From contig CM070546.1 of NCBI GenBank assembly GCA_036346405.1, positions 108,196,826 through 108,260,825 of the forward strand: a stretch of 64,000 bases of DNA. Direction: 5' to 3'. The translations under genes were made by a program, and so were the position numbers. The stretch is from Phyllostachys edulis (lineage: Eukaryota; Streptophyta; Magnoliopsida; Poales; Poaceae). The stretch's first letter is position 1; each line of letters starts with the position of its first letter. The notes below the pieces were generated by a model. The model worked only from the letters and a program-made list of their open reading frames with translations, made no database searches and had not been told where the DNA came from. Below, one piece after another: positions 11,270-21,146 of this stretch.

Positions 11270-12319
11270 CTTTCCAAGCGGGAAAATTGCTTCCCGTAAG
11301 CTGTTCAATGTTGTCAATTGTGGCGGCAACATTTGAAGCGTTAATTGCTGCAAAAATTTAAAATAACATAAAGATATATTGCATGCAATTAACCCTACGT
11401 TGGTCTGATTAACAACATGCAAAACTACAGTTCTAATCCATATCACCGTTGGGTAGAAAATGGAAAAAGAACTTAACAATATTAATACGGCGACACATGA
11501 TTATAAACAACGTTGGTCAGAATATAATCATATGCATACATAATGCCAAAATAAAACATAAAATCTCTAATCAAAATATCTCGTTGGTTCAATTTTAATT
11601 AGAGACAAAATTATTATGCATAATATAATACACTCGCTACTTAGCAACTAGACATTAATTAAAAGCATTGCCTAAAACATAAACCGACGGCTTAATAGAG
11701 CATAAAAGCAGAAAAGACTAATCCTCGGTGGCCCAAAGTTCCAACCGCCCAATAAAAAATCGCACCAAATGCCTTTTCATTCCAACCGTTAGATCCAACT
11801 GACGGCTTGGATCAAACTTGAAAACAAACAAAAGGCCACCAAAAGAAACCCTAAACCTAACTCATTCTCGTTCTCATCTCCACCGAAAAACATGGGCGGC
11901 AAGAAGTGGCGGGCAAGAAGAAATTTCTTGAGGCGGCAGCTGCCCTTGAGGCGGCAATGAGGCGCGTGAGCGGCTGGGTGTGCGTGCAAGGCCATGCAAG
12001 ACGAGGAGCGCTGGTGCTGTGGCTGGCGCGGACGGCACGCTGAGTCTGCCGGCATGGTGCTGGCTGCTGGCCATGGCTACGGCGCCACTGTGTGAAGCAA
12101 GTGAGCTTCTCGGCTAGAGGAGGAGGGCTGCCCACCTTGAGGCAGCCCGTAAGTCTCGCCGCCGCTCATTAGGATTCTTAGTGTTCTGAATTTTGGGGAT
12201 TTTGATTTGGGGATTTTCGGGATTTGTTGATTCCCCTCCTTCTAAATGCTAAAACAAAAGTCTAATCATGTAATCCAGTTCGGTTGTGTCTAATTTGGGT
12301 TCAATATGAGTCTAGGGTG
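11270..12319 (-). other. 5' untranslated and gag-leader region of the inserted copia element
   Basis: About 1 kb between the primer-binding site and the recognisable gag. It has an AT-rich part (11350-11700) and a GC-rich part (11880-12170). Minus-strand open frames near 11789-12135 are low-complexity and overlap in two frames; no gene is supported. Confidence 0.5.
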
Positions 12320-12331
12320 GCTCTGATACCA
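12320..12331 (-). promoter_or_regulatory. primer-binding site (initiator Met tRNA) of the inserted copia element
   Basis: The minus strand reads TGGTATCAGAGC, exact for the common copia site, three bases after the LTR end. Confidence 0.92.
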
Positions 12332-12334
12332 AAA

Positions 12335-12777
12335 TGTGGGATTTTAATCTAAGGTCTAATCAACGTTAACCCTAAGCTCATTGAAGAACACCTAGTCTAA
12401 TCATTATAGCGGAAGCGTGATTAACATACCCGAACTGGAGGAAGCCATGAGTAGTTGTAGATGGGTTGATGTAGAAGCCAGTCGGTGGCTGCAGAGGAGC
12501 CGTGGGCGAGGATGGAGGTGCTGCGGTGACGGTGACGGCGGCCTACGGTCTTCGGTCTTCGCTCACTGTAGCGCCCGTGAGAGATCGGGTTTGTTTAGGG
12601 GTGTTCGTTAGCCTAGAACCACACACGGGTAATCTACCTTCCGAGTCCCCTAATCCTTTTATATGGCGCTAAGTGAACGGGACCAAAACCAACTTGTTGG
12701 TTATGCCCCCGATCAGGGCGCGTGGTGGGGCGTGCCCCCTTAAATCTCGGATGCAGTTAGCCGAGATCAATCCAACA
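12335..12777 (-). repeat. 5' LTR of the inserted copia element
   Basis: This 443-bp partner of 6691-7128 has the same TG..CA ends, and the downstream primer-binding site shows it is the promoter-bearing copy. The minus strand has a TATA-like CATATAAAAGG near 12655. The right flank repeats the GATAA target site. Confidence 0.93.
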
Positions 12778-12782
12778 GATAA

Positions 12783-13063
12783 AAGACACCACGGAGATAA
12801 GCAGGAGAAGCAGCAATAAACGAAAACCTCATTTAACTGATAGGAAGGGAGAAGGGACGAAGGATATGAAGGCTAAAACTGCATCAGCATCCCATACTAA
12901 TGCTAAACTTGTGAAGAAACCTGGTAAAAAATTGATTGCATCAGGTAGCAGTCCTTCAACATGCTGCACAATGAAGCCGGTCTTACGGAAAACACCTAGT
13001 AATTCTAGAGAGAAGACATTGTCGAGTAGAAATGTCAAGAACTCAACTATTAATGACATCGTG
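12783..13063 (+). CDS. DUF3741/DUF4378 host gene, exon part 2 (after the copia insertion)
   Basis: This continues the exon that stops at 6690. With one GATAA copy removed, the codon AAA is formed across the join and no stop appears through 94 codons. The encoded segment is basic and Ser/Lys-rich (KKPGKKLIASGSSP), as in the disordered middle of family members. The exon ends at a phase-0 donor (GTG, then GTATGC). In the present allele it can be translated only from an internal start or after the element is excised or spliced out. Confidence 0.82.
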
Positions 13064-13336
13064 GTATGCATCCCTCCATTATAGCATAGCCTGGAATTTT
13101 TTCATTCAATCTGGGATATTAAACTACGTTAAAGCATGGCAAAAGAATGGCACAAACCAAGAATCTTTTGAAAATGGAAAAACTTCTTGTATTCTCAGAT
13201 TCAAAAAAATAACAAGCAATTTTCTCATTTTTAACTTTAGAAGTTTCAATTAAATCAGTCAGACCTTGAATTGGAATGATTGGTTGAAATGCTTTATTTA
13301 ATATATATCCTCGGACCATTTTTGCTCTTAATGCAG

Positions 13337-13454
13337 GCATATGAGGTGCACAGAGAGATCATCCAAATTGATGGTCCATCCACAGAACATAGTGCAACAC
13401 CAAGTGATGAAAGCTGCCAAAGAGCTGATTGGGACACAGAACCTTGCATGGACG
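13337..13454 (+). CDS. DUF3741/DUF4378 host gene, exon 3
   Basis: The exon is bounded by an acceptor (CTTAATGCAG) and a consensus donor (GTAAGA). Its 118 bp read in the frame set by the previous phase-0 exon (AYEVHREIIQIDGPS) and leave one base to be completed by the next exon. It is acidic, with no named domain. Phase agreement on both sides supports the model. Confidence 0.8.
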
Positions 13455-13646
13455 GTAAGAAACACTGAGTTTTTTATTCTTTTAAACACATTGTCATCAG
13501 TTCTGTTTTTGTGCCACTGTTATAATTTGAAGTCCATAAAGTAAGAACAACTTCCAATATTGAACTCCAATCAACTGTTGATACATGGAATGATTGATAC
13601 ATGGAATGAACTGGGCAGTGAGAAAGTTTCAGTTTACTTGCAGCTA

Positions 13647-13886
13647 CTCTCTCCGTCACTAAATATAGGTTGTTTTCGACACTGATACGGTCTAAAAAAT
13701 ACTACTATGACCGCTAATTTCTATTATTAGATAAACCTCAAAATTATATATTTTGAAAACAAATTTCATATGGTGAATATAGTTGTGAGAGATTCATGTA
13801 GCCGATCTTGACACATTTTTTATGGTCAAAATTAAGAATGTTTGACTCCACACTTTATAGGGCGACATATATTTAGTGTCAGGGAG
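13647..13886. mobile_element. Stowaway-like MITE in the host gene intron
   Basis: A 240-bp unit with terminal inverted repeats: CTCTCTCCGTCACTAAATAT on the left pairs with the right end TATATTTAGTGTCAGGGAG. The left flank is TA; the right flank is CA, one change from the expected TA duplication. It is nonautonomous and noncoding. Stowaway elements move with mariner transposases (family knowledge). Confidence 0.7.
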
Positions 13887-14089
13887 CACGAGATTTACAA
13901 CTTTACATCATATTTCGTTTTATTTATTATAGGCGTTAATGTCACTTTTGTTATAGGTTTCTTATTTAACCTGAGGAGCTCGACATGAGACAACACTTGA
14001 TTACATTTCATCACTTTAAAATCTAGATGTTTTCCCTCTCAAAAGAAAAGAAGGGATGTTTTCACACTATATAATCCTTTTCATGGCAG

Positions 14090-14736
14090 ACATTCGAGAA
14101 GATTTGAGCGAATCCAATCAAGCTTCACTAACTACCAGCCCTGTTGAAAGAATCAATTCAACAGATGAAGATGCTTTTCAGCCGTTAATAGACAGAATAT
14201 CAACAAAGGAGGCTGAAATAACAGATGAGATGAGTTTTCTTCTCCTAAGTGGTCAACCATCCCTTACCCGAGTAGCACAACTCGTAGGCATTGACACGTG
14301 TGAGCGTCTGATTGAGCAATATAAAGGTGTTCCCAAGGCTCAAACGAAAAACTGTGAGCTGTATGTGGACACAGCAGCAGAGCAATTGGAACGAAAACAT
14401 CGTCAGCAATATAGTTTGTGTTACACTGGATTCCGGGGCCAGAAATGCAGAGCAACAACATACTTCTCCTTGGAGGCATTGCTGAGTGATATCAGTAATG
14501 GGACTAGAAAGCTGAAAAGCTATACCGACGACGATGACTGCGGTACAAAAGACAGCCTATACATGAAGCTGGAGAGGGATCTCAGATGCACAGATGCGTC
14601 GATCAACAGTGTGTGGGACATGGGATGGCAGGATTGGATTTGCATGGAAGAAACAGAATGCTTCATAAGAGATGTCGGGGAGAGCATTCTATCCTTGCTC
14701 ATTGAGGAATCTGCTTTGGACATGTTGGTAAATTGA
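14090..14736 (+). CDS. DUF3741/DUF4378 host gene, last exon (DUF4378 domain)
   Basis: The acceptor TCATGGCAG leads into a 647-bp exon whose phase agrees with the preceding exon (G plus AC gives Asp). It encodes the C-terminal third. An Asp/Glu-rich segment is followed by VERINSTDEDAFQPLIDRIS, and the end carries the DUF4378 signature: a Trp-rich GWQDWICMEE, then a helix like VGESILSLLIEE before the stop. This end is strongly conserved in LONGIFOLIA/TRM proteins. No stop or frameshift is present. The full model (5496-6690, 12783-13063, 13337-13454, 14090-14736) gives 746 residues. Confidence 0.87.
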
Positions 14737-14797
14737 CCTGAGAAAATAAAGTATGAGTGGTTCTTGCCGTCTTGAAGATTTAATTTTAGTCTGTAAA
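14737..14797 (+). terminator. start of host gene 3' UTR with a possible poly(A) signal
   Basis: AATAAA occurs about 10 bp after the stop codon. The UTR is interrupted about 60 bp after the stop by a copia LTR; the flank continues at 22380. Confidence 0.5.
14793..14797. other. target site duplication GTAAA (left copy)
   Basis: GTAAA precedes the left LTR and recurs at 22375-22379 after the right LTR, so the flanking element is one complete insertion. Confidence 0.92.
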
Positions 14798-16019
14798 TGT
14801 AGGATCGTTAATGACAATCAGAGGGGGTGAATGATTGTAATCCCTAGCGAAAGCTTTTTCTCAAAATCCTGCTATTATCTATTTGTTCAACATGCCAACA
14901 CAGTGATAAAATAAAAGCAAACAAAGAAACAGTAATAGAGAATTACTTCTCTCTTCTGGTACTGTAGCTAACAGTGCTTGGGTTTAATTCTTGATTTGAT
15001 TTTCTCTGTGCATGAAAATCAAGCCCTCTTTGTTTTCAATGCTCCTGCCCGTCACTTTCCATCTACTGTGCATGAAAGAAAAAGCAAAGTGCTTGCCGTG
15101 CTATGACTAAAGCACAATGCCGGTTTTGACTCACTGGGTAAACCACCAAAGGAAATTAATCTCGTAGCGTCCGCACGTAGTGAAGCACGCCGATCGAGAC
15201 AGACGACTCAAGACCCGGGCCACGCTTCACAAACGTCTGAGACAAAGGATCTGACGAAGTCTGCAATGCGGCGTTAAGGCGATACCGCTTGTGCATGCGA
15301 TGGCGATCGACTCGGCAAAGAACCGACGCACGGACGATGCACGCTGATCGAGGAAAGTAGCTGTCGAACAAAAAATGAAGCGTAGCGAAACGTGCCGCCG
15401 CCGAAAAACCACAAAGCCTCGGCCGCCGTGAGAGCCAAAATAATTTCTTTGCAGATTAACCCTAACAGCCGATACAACTTTTCCAAAACATGGCTGATCT
15501 CCTTTTTTCATGGCCGCCGCCAGCATATATATGTATATACCTACACCCCTACGGAAAAACAGTAGACTCCAAACCCAAAACGTGTCCTCATCCACATGGG
15601 TCACGTAATCCTATCTAATCCCAACAATCAAGAGATTTTTCTTAGCTTTCCAATTTTGGACATCCCAAAATTGTTACGTGCCGCAGCCTTCGGACCGCAC
15701 TTCTGTAGCTCCAACATGCATCATCCATCTTTGATCTCCACGCGTCCCAACTCGAGCCCGATCGTCTCCTCCAGCATCCTCGACCCTTTGGACCATGACT
15801 TCACACCAAGCCATCCCTTGGTCACCGCCGTAGACCACGATTGTCTCCGAGTTACCCTGCACATGCAAAGACCAAAACACCATCTTTTCCCAGCACAAGT
15901 TCTTCCCAACTTGACCGACATAAGTCCACACATACCACATGCCTCAAATAACATCAGTACCCAACATTGTCAATTATTCATCAACTAAAATAAACTAGAC
16001 CTAGCCACATGGTCTAACA
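14798..16019 (-). repeat. 3' LTR of the SIRE-like element
   Basis: This 1222-bp LTR reads TGTTAGACCATGTGG to CATTAACGATCCTACA on the minus strand. It matches 21147-22374 with scattered changes and one densely diverged block (about 15200-15340). Confidence 0.93.
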
Positions 16020-16030
16020 ATCTCCCCCTT
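16020..16030 (-). promoter_or_regulatory. polypurine tract of the SIRE-like element
   Basis: The minus strand reads AAGGGGGAGAT just before TGTTAGACC. Confidence 0.88.
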
Positions 16031-17165
16031 GATGAATACATTGACAATACTTCAAAATTGTGAGTTGAATTTTTTAAAGAAAAGAAATTTGCAAAAAGAA
16101 AGTTTCAAAGCTACAAAGCAAACTTCAAAACCACAGCTGAAAAACTCCCCCTCAACACAAGGGAAGCAAATTTCTCCAATTTTTTTTTTCAAATTCTCCC
16201 ATTTTTCTCCCCCTTTGGCAATGGAATCATCAAGAACTTCAGAGAAGGAATAATGCTAAAATAAGGGAGCAAGGAGAGTAAAAATCAAGAAGCTTTGTAG
16301 ATTATTCAAGATACTTCGCACTGTTTTAAGAGATTAACCAAGCCATCTTGTTGAGTAGAGCTATCTAGATTACATAAAATCATATACCATATAGCAATGT
16401 CAAGACAAGTCTTTTAGAATGATTATGCAATTTAAATTCATGACATGCATTTTAAACAATAACTAAAACGATTATAAGACCACAAAGAGATATCACCATG
16501 AAAAGTTAAAGCCTAACAGTGAGTCAAACTTTAAATCTAGATGAGCTAGCAGTCTTAAGCAACAACCTATTTCTTCACTATCAATTTTTATGTGCATGTG
16601 GCATGCTTGCAGCATACTTCTTTTCAAGGGTGGCATGCTTGTAGCATACTTCTTTTCACTTAAGCACTTTTGTGTGCGTATTTTGTTTTCTTTTAAATAT
16701 ACATAGTTATGTATGGCATGCTTGAAGCATACTTTTTTTTATTTGAGCACTTTGGTGTGCGTATTTTTCTTTTGAATACACATAGCTATGCATGCATCTT
16801 TTCATTTTTCTTTTCTCAACCCTTTATCTTTTATAACATGCCAAATTGAGTGAGCATAACAAGTTGACAATGAGAGACATACTTACTTCAAATCCAAGAT
16901 TTAAAATAAGACTCACAAACAAGCTCATCCTTTTTTATGGACATCTCCAAGTGATAACAATAATCAATCTAGTCAAAGTTTTTAGCCATGTCATGCTTTA
17001 GTTCTAATGTAGCAAGTTAATTAAAACTACTCAAGATCAAAGCTACACAGCACATGAATAAATATGATGAAGAAAGCTCTACAACTCATTTGAATTCAAT
17101 GGCTTAGACTTGATGATTTGTTTGACAAGAAGAATAAACAAAGCTTCTGAACTTTCAAACACAAG
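16031..17165 (-). other. noncoding 3' region of the SIRE-like element
   Basis: This is the counterpart of 1470-2533 in the plus-strand relative. No gene is supported. It carries the palindromic hairpin array at 16597-16735. Confidence 0.75.
16597..16735 (-). repeat. palindromic array (GCATGCTTGAAGCATAC type)
   Basis: Three or more copies of GGCATGCTTG..AGCATACTT lie within 140 bp, in the same relative position as the array at 1835-2008. The palindromes differ by single bases while keeping the pairing arms. Confidence 0.75.
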
Positions 17166-17170
17166 CTCTC

Positions 17171-18495
17171 TGATACGGGGGAAAAGAGATGCCCGATCTT
17201 CACGGCGTAGGATCGATGATAACTTGGATCCGTGCAACCTGACGAACCGATGGCGCCAACCACTGTCAGAACAGCAACCTGCGACAAAAGAATTCGCCCA
17301 ACCACACGCTCGTGATCCCGTCTACCTGACCACACAAAGTAGACGTGTTGTTGCTCCTGCAAATCACAAGGAATCACAAGAACAACAGGGTTGAGAACGC
17401 CCAATTTTCCTCTAGGTTGCACTGTGTGTCAAACCCTAAGAAGAATAAGCGTATAGCTCTCTCTCAAAATAATAGATTCATATTCGTGATCGTTCCTTTA
17501 CATCTCGTGGTGATGGGGTATTTATACTCCCATGTACGGCAAAGCCTAGGGCCGGCTCCGTCCTGGCTTTGGCCATGAAATACGTAACGGACTCAACTTA
17601 CTAAAATAGAGATTACATGACCGAGTCGGCCCAAGTAATTAAAGCACGGATGCTACCGGATTTCCAGCCGAGGCACACGTTCCTATCATTGATTCGGCCG
17701 CCAGGAACCATTTAAGGCTTGCTTCTTTCCTTCATGCAGCACACACATGCACACGTATTGATTCCATGCAATCCACAACTCCAAGTCACGTAGCTCATGC
17801 ATGAGACAAGTAATACACATGCATGCCAAAATGATGTCACGTAGCACATGCGCCTTGCATGGCACATCCACACGTAGCACACATGTATGCATGATGCATG
17901 CATGTAGACCTTGCAAGGTACAACCACAACCGAAACTCCATGCTGCAGCTACCAAAGATCTTTGTTCAATGCTTCTAGCTCCATTGTTCTCGGTCTCGCA
18001 TGCTTCTATATATGTATAACTGCACAAACAAAACATGGAACTATTAGGTAGTGACATATTCTCATTAGTAAGATTAAAATCATTTAAGAGCGAGTTCACC
18101 TGTTGGTTAATTAATTTAGCTCGTGCTCGTGTAATAGGTCCAATCGGGATGTCCTCATCATCCTTCCCTCTTGAAAAGGAGTAGCCTCGACTCGATTGTT
18201 AAAAGCGTAAGATGAATTTGATTGCTCCTTCCGCGGTTGAGCTCCGAATATAATAAATGAAATATGTATTCCTTCAGGGCCTTCGAAACGCATCTTCACT
18301 TTAGGCTTGTACAGATCATATATACGACTGCATATAATTAAATAAAGTAGTAGTAGCTCTGTGTCTCTAAGTATGATAATTAAAGACCAAATTAAAATAG
18401 AGTTCACCTGGTAATATTTAATGCGGCTCAATAATCCTTTCCAGTCAAATAATATATTTAACTGAAAAGTACTAAGTGTGTCTGTATCTGTATCA
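17171..18495 (-). mobile_element. 1.3-kb solo LTR nested in the SIRE-like element
   Basis: The unit starts TGATACGGGG and ends TGTATCTGTATCA, so TG..CA with short inverted TGATAC/GTATCA ends. It is flanked by CTCTC at 17166-17170 and 18496-18500. On the minus strand a clear TATA box (AGTATAAATACCCC near 17515-17530) sets the orientation. No internal coding region exists, so it is a solo LTR left by recombination. The superfamily (gypsy or copia) is not certain. Confidence 0.85.
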
Positions 18496-18504
18496 CTCTC
18501 CCTC

Positions 18505-18665
18505 AGAATAAGCCCAAAGGATGCAACACACCTAACTCACTTCGCAAAATAGCAGATCATGCAGAATCAAACAGTTTTGAGAAAGAATCAACAATCTAAA
18601 AATTAAACTCAACAAGGTGAAGAGCAACATCACCCTTTTCCACATGGTCTCTCAGAAAATGAAAA
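18505..18665 (-). pseudogene. terminal RNase H fragment of the SIRE-like pol
   Basis: The minus strand encodes HFLRDHVEKGDVAL, interrupted by stops, and later RSELGVLHPLGLF. These match the RNase H end of the relative at 1290-1469. It is all that remains of pol and lies just next to the gag extension, so about 3 kb of pol has been lost between 18665 and 18777. Confidence 0.85.
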
Positions 18666-18776
18666 CACTTAGAAGCCATCAAAGACAGTGAAGAACCATC
18701 AAGTGTTCCAATCAAGCAAAGAAGCAAAAGACTAGAATCAAAACAAGCTCAAGTTCTTCAACCACGTCAGCTGTTC

Positions 18777-20376
18777 TTACAGCACAGGAAACATCGGTCT
18801 CACAGTACTGGGTTTAGTGAGATAAGATTTAGGAATCCAATACTGAGATACATGATATGGAGGAACAACAACAAAACTAGAACCAGAACCACATGTGCGT
18901 GCACGATGAGAACGCGAATTACGTGAATTAAATCCCAAACCAGTACGTGAAGCAGATTTAAAGCCATCATGAAAGTCCTCTAAAAACCTAGCTTTAGCAT
19001 TAGTTCTAGGGACAACAAAAGATGTTGCACGTTTTTGTCTTAAGGCATTCAATCTTTCCTTTTTCTCTTTCTTAACACGCCTAAAGCAAAATTCATGCAA
19101 GTGCCCATCTCTACCACAATAGGTGCAATTATATTAAACATAATTAGATTTCTTTCGAACAGATAAGGTAGCTCTTACAGCATTATCAGAAGAACTTTGC
19201 ACAAAACCAGCAGATTTAAACACAGTTTGTTTTGGTTCATATTTTACTTCAAGTTTTCCAGGCTCAAGAAGCTTGATAATCTCAGGAGGATTATTCTTGG
19301 CATGCTCAACAAAATTAAATCCTAGACCTTGACTTTTAACACTCACTTTTGACTTGTCTAGGATCATATTCAAGTTTTTCTTGCCAAAAGAAAATCTCTC
19401 TAATGTGTCCTTAAGATACTAATTTTCTTTAGCCAAAGTGGGACAAGTTGCGCAGTTGACAGAAACATTCATAATTTTCTTAGAAGCACTAGACTGAGCC
19501 AATCTTTCTTTTTCAGCAAAGTCATTTAGTTGTCTTGTTAAAACTTCTATCTCTATTGTAAGTTTAGGATAGTTAGAGCAAGAAGCTATCTCATGATAAA
19601 GCATATGTTGAATTATTTCATGAGAAGTATTGAGTCTAACTTTTAGCAAGTCACAATTAGAGCAAATTTTAGTTTGAGCATTTGACATACTTGACTCTAA
19701 ACAAGTAGAGCTAGACTTGAGCTTTTCAATTTCATCATATGCAAGTTTTAACTTTTCATCATAAGAGTCATGTGCTAGTCTTAACTCATCAAATTTAGTA
19801 TATATTGACCTAGCAGTCTCCAATTCAGAAAATAAAATTTGGCAAGACTCACAAGATTCATCATCAAGAATAGAAGGTTTAAGTCTATCAATTTCAGAAT
19901 TTAAGTTCTCAACAACAAGATCATGTTTCTTTATTTTCTTTTTATACTTTTTGATATCATCTGTCAACCTAAGCACAGCACGAGATAAATCTGTATAAGA
20001 AGGTTTTACCTCATCAGGATCACTGTAGAGATCGTCATTGTTAAGCTCCTCACTGCTTGCCATAAAAACACATCCTTGTGAAGTCCACCTCCTTTGCCTT
20101 CTTACCATTGTCCTCATCGTCGCTTCCAGAATCATCATCACTCAAATCAATCTCATCAAGTGCTGAAATTATTTTGTTGACCGCCCTACAATAATTGCGC
20201 TTCCTGCTTGGGTCAATTTTGAATTGAGAGCAACGAATTGGTGGCTTGTCATCCTTGACCTCCTTTCCCCTCAGTTTAGGGCAATTAGTCTTGATGTGGT
20301 TTAGCTTACCACACTTATAGCATCTGATTGGACCTCCTCTCCGCCTTGATCTGATGTTGTTAATTGCTTTGGTCAC
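18777..20376 (-). pseudogene. SIRE-like gag C-terminal part: zinc knuckles and coiled coil, broken
   Basis: The minus strand first gives a zinc knuckle, CYKCGKLNHIKTNC (CX2CX4HX4C, near 20280-20325), then an acidic stretch. After a frame change, a long predicted coiled coil follows (19419-20141, rich in Lys, Glu and Leu heptads). Then comes a second knuckle, CTYCGRDGHLHEFC (near 19090-19130), just after a stop. A Gag with two knuckles and a long coiled coil is known from SIRE/Maximus elements. It would form the particle core. Frame changes and stops make it inactive as written. Confidence 0.8.
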
Positions 20377-20421
20377 CCTGTTGGAGAAGAGTACAAGTTG
20401 CTCTTCTGGAATCTCCTTTAA

Positions 20422-21123
20422 CTATTCATATGTGGAAGAAGACAAAACAGACACAAGACAAGAGCTTGAAGAAGCAGTTTGCATGGGGTTAGTCATAAGA
20501 GCCAAAGATGAAGATTTATCAATCTTAGATGGCACAGCTTCCACCTCATAGGTTTTTAATCTAGAGTAAAGATCATCCATGGTTAAACTATCTAGATCGA
20601 TAGTTTGATTGATAGTTGTGATAACCATCAACCACTCAGAACCTAAAGATCTCAATATCTTAGTTGCATTATCTTCATCAGTTGGAATAACACCAACACC
20701 ACGCAAACTACTCAGTATCTTTTCAAAACTAGCAAAAAGATCATCAATAGATTTACCAGGCTTCATAGCAAAATCAGAATACTCTTTTTGATAAAGATTT
20801 TTACGTACTTTCTTAATTTTAGTAGTTCCCTCATGATAATCGCAAAGAGTCTTCCATATTAAGTGAGCAGAAGTAATATGAGCTACACGATCAATTTCTT
20901 TGCGAGAGATTCCTTGAAACAACAAGTTACGTGCTTCAGCATTCAGATCAACATCTGTTTTATTTAAATTAGTAATAGTAGCAGGAATCACATAAGGACT
21001 AGAAACCTTATTCCATACATCACTACCTTGAGCCTCAATATATGCTTGCATACGACACTTCCAAAAAGCAAAATCAGTACCATCTAGCATGGGAGGACGA
21101 TTCACATACCTCTCTGACGCCAT
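20422..21123 (-). CDS. SIRE-like gag N-terminal domain (UBN2-type capsid region)
   Basis: The frame opens at the first ATG after the primer-binding site (MASERYVNRPPMLDGTDFAFWK) and runs 233 codons. The pattern GTDFAFWKCRMQAYI, then LWKTLCDYHEGT and SLGSEWLMVITTIN, is that of copia Gag capsid domains (UBN2 family). Gag assembles element RNA into particles in the cytoplasm. The frame stops at 20422, before the zinc knuckle region, so the natural Gag was longer. Confidence 0.85.
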   Translation of the reverse strand: MASERYVNRPPMLDGTDFAFWKCRMQAYIEAQGSDVWNKVSSPYVIPATITNLNKTDVDLNAEARNLLFQGISRKEIDRVAHITSAHLIWKTLCDYHEGTTKIKKVRKNLYQKEYSDFAMKPGKSIDDLFASFEKILSSLRGVGVIPTDEDNATKILRSLGSEWLMVITTINQTIDLDSLTMDDLYSRLKTYEVEAVPSKIDKSSSLALMTNPMQTASSSSCLVSVLSSSTYE

Positions 21124-21132
21124 AGCAACTTT

Positions 21133-21144
21133 GCTCTGATACCA
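21133..21144 (-). promoter_or_regulatory. primer-binding site (initiator Met tRNA) of the SIRE-like element
   Basis: The minus strand reads TGGTATCAGAGC two bases after the CCTACA end of the LTR. Confidence 0.93.
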
Positions 21145-21146
21145 CT

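Larger units (their letters stand above)
6691..12777 (-). mobile_element. complete Ty1/copia element inserted in the host gene exon (minus strand)
   Basis: This 6.1-kb element has two LTRs of about 440 bp with TG..CA ends, a GATAA target duplication, a primer-binding site for initiator Met tRNA beside the right LTR, and a polypurine tract beside the left LTR, so it is transcribed on the minus strand, antisense to the host gene. The order of gag, integrase, reverse transcriptase and RNase H is copia. The LTRs are identical over their first ~183 bp and over another ~120 bp, which points to a young insertion, yet gag-pol is full of frameshifts. Confidence 0.93.

Noticed and set aside
15596..15988. 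130-codon plus-strand frame, repeated at 22011-22343
   Set aside because: It is part of the SIRE-like LTR, antisense to the element, and occurs twice only because the LTR does.
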